Assembly: GCA_002914845.1 (NCBI GenBank)
Contig: JXTC01000106.1
Span: 226,208-290,207, forward strand
DNA from: Trema orientale
Taxonomy: Eukaryota > Streptophyta > Magnoliopsida > Rosales > Cannabaceae
DNA length: 64,000 bases
Direction: 5' to 3'
Shown piece by piece: positions 58,665 to 64,000 of the stretch; the first letter of the stretch is position 1; every line of letters begins with the position of its first letter. The translations under genes and the position numbers were made by a program. The notes beneath the pieces are model-generated. The model searched no databases and was not told the DNA's origin. It saw nothing but the letters and a program-made list of their open reading frames with translations.

Positions 58665-60353
58665 TTAGATTCTAATTTTCCAGTTATAAGAGCTTTTTAG
58701 CTCAAATAAAAATAAAATGACATTGATTTATGCTATTATGATATGCGCAAAGAAAAGTAAATGTGGGATCCAATTAATGCATGTGAAATAATGGAGAGTG
58801 CTAACAATACTCACTTTCTCATCCTATTTTACATTTTAAAGGATTATATTAACACCTCTATATGACATTTAGGAACCCTTTTTCATGGAAAGAAAAAAAA
58901 TAAAAAGGCGGGTCTAAGTCTATTGTCACCTTTCTGTTTACTCTCTCTACATTCTTTTTCACAAATCTTTTAAATTATCAAAATAATCATGAATAAAATT
59001 ACTTTTTAGTACATAAGTGGTTTTATTTTTTCTTTTTAAAGAAGAAAATCTCTCTACACACACCTCTGTAAATAATTTTTTCTCTTTAGGAAAAACGAAA
59101 AACCTCCACGCCTTTGCATCCCTTTCTTAAACACAAATCAATTTACAAAACAATTTTAAAATCATTTATCTCATAAATCCTTGCGTATGAGTTAAATAAT
59201 TATACCCTAAAATAAGTTTACATAGGTAATGAAATAAATGGTTTAGAAAATTATGATCGCAAAAAACGATGAGTTTACTCTATGTATTGCATGATACTAG
59301 ATCTGAATGGCTATTCCCATTTCCTATGTGTAAGTAGGCCACACATATCCTTTGGATTTTATAGTTCTTCCCATTTCCTATATGTAAATAGGCCACACAT
59401 ATCCTTTCGAATTTATAGTTCTGGTTTTCATCCACCGCTTTACGTTTACAGATACACCGCTAAGAGTCAAAAGGCTATAATATATTATGTGATTATAGAA
59501 CTCATCCACTTTTAAATTAATAATTTATTGAAAAAGGGAATCATAATATCGTCCCAGTCATTACTCTGCCGTCTAAGTTTTATTTAGGATTGAAAAGAAG
59601 TGAGAAGCATAAAAGAAGAAGATAAAAAGAGATAGAAGAAGGGTAGACGTGGCAGAGAAAATTCAGGATAGAGAAACATGATTAGGAATGAATGAGAGTG
59701 TAGGTGAAAAGAGAAAAATCAAATTGTAGATAGTTTAAGAATAATTAGGGATATATTAAGTAGTAATTAAGCTTTAAATTATAATTCAGATTGTTGTTTT
59801 AGCAATAGGATGGGAAGAGCAAACAAAAGGGTAGGCAATATATCTTCCAAAATGTAAAGATATCTAAATTAGATCTAGTAAAATAAATGAACAAAATTAC
59901 CCTCTTATTCTTGGGCATCCCATTGATATCCTTGATATTCTCACTCTTCATCTCCTATGAATTTGTGATCTTCATTTCAATTTTATCAATCAATTTCTTC
60001 AATTTTGATCTCAAACAATTTGAAAGTGTTCCTTTTTTCACAACGTCATTATTTACTATCCTTTTTTTTTTAATCTTCTCGAAGAATCTTCGTCTTTTTT
60101 TTTTTTTTTCCTAATAAAACTTCTCTGTAACTTTTTCTTAATCTCAGGCGGCCCTTTTTTCTATATTATGTTTTTGCAATTTTTTTTTTCTAATTGCACC
60201 TTCCCAAAATCAATTGAGAGAAAGAAAAAAGGTACATACAGATAGTGGAGAAGAATTGAGAAAAAGGGAAAAAAAATGGAAACAAATAGATTTGTCACTG
60301 AAATTTATTTAGAAAAAAATAGATTAATTTTTTAGCGCATTGTATAAGATGTT
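58665..60353. other. Spacer with a 54-bp direct duplication
   Basis: Two 54-bp units (TTCCCATTTCCTAT(G/A)TGTAA, then GGCCACACATATCCTTT) start at 59314 and 59368. The rest is AT-rich. A hydrophobic 75-codon frame at 59887 is T-run driven and has no family resemblance. No gene. Confidence 0.5.
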
Positions 60354-60524
60354 GGGGATAGCTACGGTAGGGGGTCCCTACGTAGGGTCATGCCTTAATT
60401 ATCGTTGGATGGGAATCTGTGGGGAATAACGGGAATCTGTGGAGAATCTATTTATATACAGATTCCCATCCAACGGTGAATAGACAGGGCCCTACGTAGG
60501 GGCGCCCCTACTGTAGACGCGCCC
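60354..60524. mobile_element. Mutator-like MITE, family 2, forward copy
   Basis: 171 bp with GGGGATAGCTACGGTAGGGG at the left and the complement of GGGCGCGTCTACAGTAGGGG at the right, each followed inward by CCCTACGTAGGG. Perfect 9-bp duplication TAAGATGTT at 60345-60353 and 60525-60533. The middle holds ATCGTTGGATGGGAATCTGT and its near-complement. Confidence 0.85.
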
Positions 60525-60579
60525 TAAGATGTTTTTCAAGACTCTTTGAAAACAAAATGTTTCTTTTCCTTAAAAAAAA

Positions 60580-60751
60580 GGGCGCGTCTACAGTAGGGGC
60601 GCCCCTACGTAGGGCCCTGTCTATTCACCGTTGGATGGAAATCTGTATATAAATAGATTCTCAACAGATTCCCGTTATTCCCCACAGATTCTCATCCAAC
60701 GATAATTAAAGTATGACCCTACGTAGGGACGCCCCTACCGTAGCCATCTCC
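60580..60751. mobile_element. Mutator-like MITE, family 2, inverted copy
   Basis: 172 bp, the reverse complement of the copy 55 bp to its left at about 95% by eye. It has its own flanks, TTAAAAAAAA at 60570-60579 and 60752-60761, so it arrived as a separate insertion. Together the two make a long inverted repeat that could fold into a hairpin of about 170 bp. Confidence 0.85.
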
Positions 60752-60761
60752 TTAAAAAAAA

Positions 60762-62316
60762 TGTTTCTTAAAACAAAAGATTGAAGAAGACCTAGGAGAG
60801 GGCCTTGGGGTGCATTGTGGAGTGGGAAGGATAGATAGTGTCTTTTAATTTTGAACAAAAGGCTAGTAAGAGCTTGGGATAACAATTTTACCTATTTACT
60901 TATTTATACCCTACAGTATATATCTAATATATTCGGGTTTAGGATAGAGCATAGGCAGAAATATCAAATGCAGCTAGGACGCTCATTAGGAACGATACAA
61001 TCTTGAGCACGAACACAAGCACTATACAAGTACAATACAAATACGATATGGCCTATAAAGCAGAAAAAGCGTGGCACTAGATACTTAAAAAATATTTCAT
61101 TTGTACTTAGAAAATTAAATGATTACCTTCACAATTAATAATATGATTGATAAATAGTACTAATAGTTGTTACTAGATAGGACTAATAGCTAAATGAAAA
61201 TTAATATATAATCTCACACTTAAATTGAATATTAATAGATTTGTTCTTTGTTGGAATATACTAATTGGCATTTAGAAATTAGTAATTAATTTTGATTTTG
61301 GTTCACTATACCAGACACAAAATGGGTTGAATACAAGCCTATATAAGAGCATAGCACAAATACAGGACGAGATGTGCCTGTACCTATGGACCGCGTCGGG
61401 CCTAAAATATTTAATTTTTCTTATAATATTCTTCAATACTCCAACTTTTATTGATAGTTGTTATTTACTCCATCACATTTAAAAATTCGTATACGTGTCC
61501 CAATTCTTAGAAGTATAGAGTTATTTTGCCCTAATTTTCAGACATGTGATGCCAAATTGCCTCAATCAGTGGATAGTTTTAAAAAAGAACTCTTTTATAT
61601 GTTAAATATCTTCTTTTTTTTAATGAACTTTTATATTTTAAATATCAAGGCTCACTAATAAGAAGGATGAAATGAGATAAAAGAAATTTTCTTATTTTCT
61701 CATATTTGCATAAATTCTATAAATTAGGAGAGTTTTCGTGGTTAAAATCAAGAATGATGGGAATAATTTTGAGATAAATTTCTCAGTTGCATGCCCAACA
61801 CATACCACTAATCTATCAAACTCTCCTTGACTAAGAGTATTTCTAATGCAATCATATTTTTACCTCACGATACAGATAGATTTCTAGTAGTATATACTAA
61901 TTTGGGCAATCTGACAATATTTTTGTAAAAACTAGGGCTCATGGATAAAATTTTAAATGTGAAAGAGTAAACAACAACTATCAACAAAAATCTGGAGGCT
62001 ATAGAGTATTTTGTCTAGGAAAGCGAGAAAGGAAGTCCCGTTAGGACTCGCCATTAGGACATGTTAAATAGTTTGCCCAAATTATATTAACGTTTTTTTT
62101 TTTCCACAAAAGATTAAGTTAATGATGGTTGTGAAAATGGTAATTTCGACTAGAAAAATATAGAAAGGAGGGAGGGATGACTAGTTAGAATAACATGGAC
62201 AATGTATACTCCTCCAATGAAATATTTCTTCTGTTCTTGTTATGCATTTATTAACAAACCAAAATACCCTTATTGCGTAAAATATGCATCCATTTTACAC
62301 AAATAAAAGAGTGTAT
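60762..62316. other. Spacer, no gene
   Basis: AT-rich. A part at 60970-61080 and 61310-61400 has repeated words (GAGCA(C/T)GAACACAAGC, ACAAATACGATATGG, AGCACAAATACAGGACGAG) that suggest an old duplication. No coding frame of known type. Confidence 0.35.
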
Positions 62317-62800
62317 GGCACGAATGATCCCTGAACTATCTAATCAGTGGCTGTATGGTCCTCAAAGTTTTAATTGTGATAATTACACTCTTAAATTTTT
62401 TGATTTATGACAATTTGATTCTTGAATTGTCTAAATTGCAACTTACTATTAAACTCTGATAAAAAACACACATGAGAAGCATGTTGTAGCATCTAAAAGT
62501 ATATTCAAAGGAAAATAAACTAAGCATAAGGATTTTGAGAGAATGAAAGATATATTATTTATATTTTTTAGGGGTTCATAGAGCTACAAATTTAGAGAAA
62601 ATTTTTATATGATTATTAATTTTTATATTTGAAATTCTAAAATTACCTTTCAAATACCTTTTCAGATGCCCTCACGTATGTTTTTTATTAAAAATTTAAC
62701 AGTAAGTTACAATTTAGACAATCTAGATACTAAATTACCACAATTTTGAAGATCAAATTGCCGTTGATTAGATAGCTCAGGACCATTTGTGCCATTAACC
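62317..62800. mobile_element. Foldback MITE, Mutator-like
   Basis: About 485 bp. Left arm TGGCACGAATGATCCCTGAA, CTATCTAATCAGTGGC, GTCTAAATTGCAACTTACT; right arm has the complements of TGGCACAAATGGTCCTGAG, CTATCTAATCAACGGC and GTCTAAATTGTAACTTACT. The right tip (GTGCCATTA(A/G)CCCAACCCTAA) is repeated once more at 62819-62838. Target duplication not clear. Confidence 0.6.
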
Positions 62801-64000
62801 CAACCCTAAACAAATTGTGCCATTAGCCCAACCCTAAATAAAATTATAAAGACTGATACACAAAAGAAAAAGATTAATAGAGACAACGCATACATGGAAT
62901 ATAGGCAACTCAATAGTGGATTGGATGGTCCATCGTTAGAAAGTCGAAAACTAACCCCCATGTGAAAATGTTTCCTTTTTCAATTAACTTTTTCTTTTGG
63001 GTGTGTTATTCTTTTATGGGCGAAGTCATATTTGGTAATATAAATAGAGTAAAACCAAAAGCCCAAAAAGGTATTTACAACAAGTGGGGATATGCAACAA
63101 ACAACATTCCTTTATGGGTGAGTACTCAAAGAGAAAAACACTCACTCCTAGATTATTATTATTATTATCATTATTATTAGTATTTGGTAAGATTTGGTAT
63201 AATAAATATTATTCACAATAACAAAAGAGGGAAGTTTGTGCTTTACATAGGGGAATATAATATATACGAGACTAAAGACATGTATGAGTGGGACTACATA
63301 AACGTGGATTATGTTTTCAAAGCAGCAGTCAAAGGTTCCCCTAACGCTCTGCTCCATATGGGTTTGGACAAAGGAAGCTCAAGGATGGTCGGACAGGCCA
63401 TGCATAAGTGGCCCTACAAGCCCATAACTCCAAAAGGACTTTGGACCTGTGGGCCCATATTCCAACCCTCCATCCACGGATCACAGCTACTGTCAAGTGC
63501 TTGTTATGGATCGAAAAATTCAATCACAAAAAGAGGGGGCTACGTTTTGCAATAACAAATCATTTATTTGCAGAATCATAACTGACAACTCGAGCCCCCT
63601 TCTTTCTGTAGAATAATGTTCTTTTATGAAGTTCAGAGAATCATAGGTATAGTCATGTTATATATATCACATGATAATAATACGAATTTTTTGAGTAATA
63701 AATTAAATAGAATATCAATCATATAAAGTGAAATAGGTTCATAGAACAAGAATTATTTTTAAGTTTCCAAATGAAACTGATAGGAAAGATGGGCTGATTT
63801 TAGATCAGTAGTGTAAACTAGTGCAACCAAGTAGAATTGCAGATACAAGTTGAAAAATAAATAATTTTGTAATTTTGACCTCCTTATGATATGGTAATCA
63901 AATGTATTATTGTTGCTTATGTCACTTTCTTTGTTTCTCATCTGTGTAAACCGTTAATGGGAGAAGATAGGATGTCCTTTCTAGACCAAACTGTAAGTTT
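62801..64000. other. Spacer at the right edge with a GC-richer stretch
   Basis: Mostly AT-rich, with an ATT triplet run at 63154-63180. At 63330-63500 composition rises and the motifs AGCCCATA (63419-63426) and GTGGGCCCAT (63449-63458) appear; TGGGCC-type boxes are common in plant promoters. A 123-codon frame at 63184-63555 covers this part but matches no family I know. It may be a promoter or a first exon of a gene beyond the window, or neither. Confidence 0.3.

Noticed and set aside
59887-60114. 75-codon frame with a long hydrophobic stretch
   Set aside because: Driven by T runs, with no relatives known to me and no coding-like base composition.

Overview
This is nuclear DNA of a flowering plant, most likely a eudicot. 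The genes have short exons joined at GT-AG introns. One tRNA gene is eukaryotic and plant-like, and the spacers are very AT-rich and full of plant transposon classes (copia LTR, LINE, SINE, Mutator-like, hAT-like, Tourist-like, Helitron). Gene density is low: five complete protein genes, the tail of a sixth and one tRNA in 64 kb. The species cannot be told from this window. One ambiguous base (N) sits at 44389.

Layout. 1-171: tail of an unrecognised plus-strand gene. 1009-3426 (minus): an Aux/IAA auxin repressor of the IAA27 type, five exons, 334 aa, with CT-rich leader repeats and three TGTCTC-type auxin boxes about 1.8 kb upstream. 7.2-12.6 kb: a dead copia element with a TG...CA insertion in its integrase region, itself carrying a Mutator-like foldback element. 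14.8-20 kb: MITEs, two related tRNA-derived SINEs and a large foldback. 24081-24162: tRNA-Ser(CGA). 24639-25346: an intronless short PPR-like gene of the THA8 type (chloroplast intron splicing). 26.6-30.3 kb: a Helitron, an hAT-like element and a MULE-like element in a row. 30839-34385: PEX2, a peroxisomal RING E3 ligase, eight exons, 339 aa. 38215-41915: an atypical bHLH factor of the bHLH68 group, seven exons, 358 aa, with an upstream ORF whose stop overlaps the main start. 45.9-49.4 kb: two adjacent Mutator-like elements, each carrying a broken host gene fragment (an MQRQS-type membrane protein and a LysM receptor kinase, LYK3-like), so both are Pack-MULE candidates. 50031-52176: an isochorismatase/nicotinamidase-family gene (At3g16190 type), five exons, 195 aa. 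53.2-57.0 kb: a dead LINE on the minus strand, split by a 2.5 kb LTR-like insertion with a perfect 5-bp target duplication. 57.8-64 kb: Tourist-like and Mutator-like MITEs and unassigned AT-rich DNA.

The genes are ordinary, independent host genes (auxin signalling, chloroplast RNA splicing, peroxisome import, transcription, amidohydrolase) and do not form a pathway. From memory, Arabidopsis IAA27 is At4g29080 and bHLH68 is At4g29100, so the IAA27-bHLH68 pairing may be a conserved block, here stretched to about 35 kb with THA8-like and PEX2 genes in between. No clearly new molecular system was found. The most unusual structures are the two Pack-MULE candidates, the inverted MITE pair at 60.35-60.75 kb, the overlapping uORF of the bHLH gene and the dated order of nested insertions.
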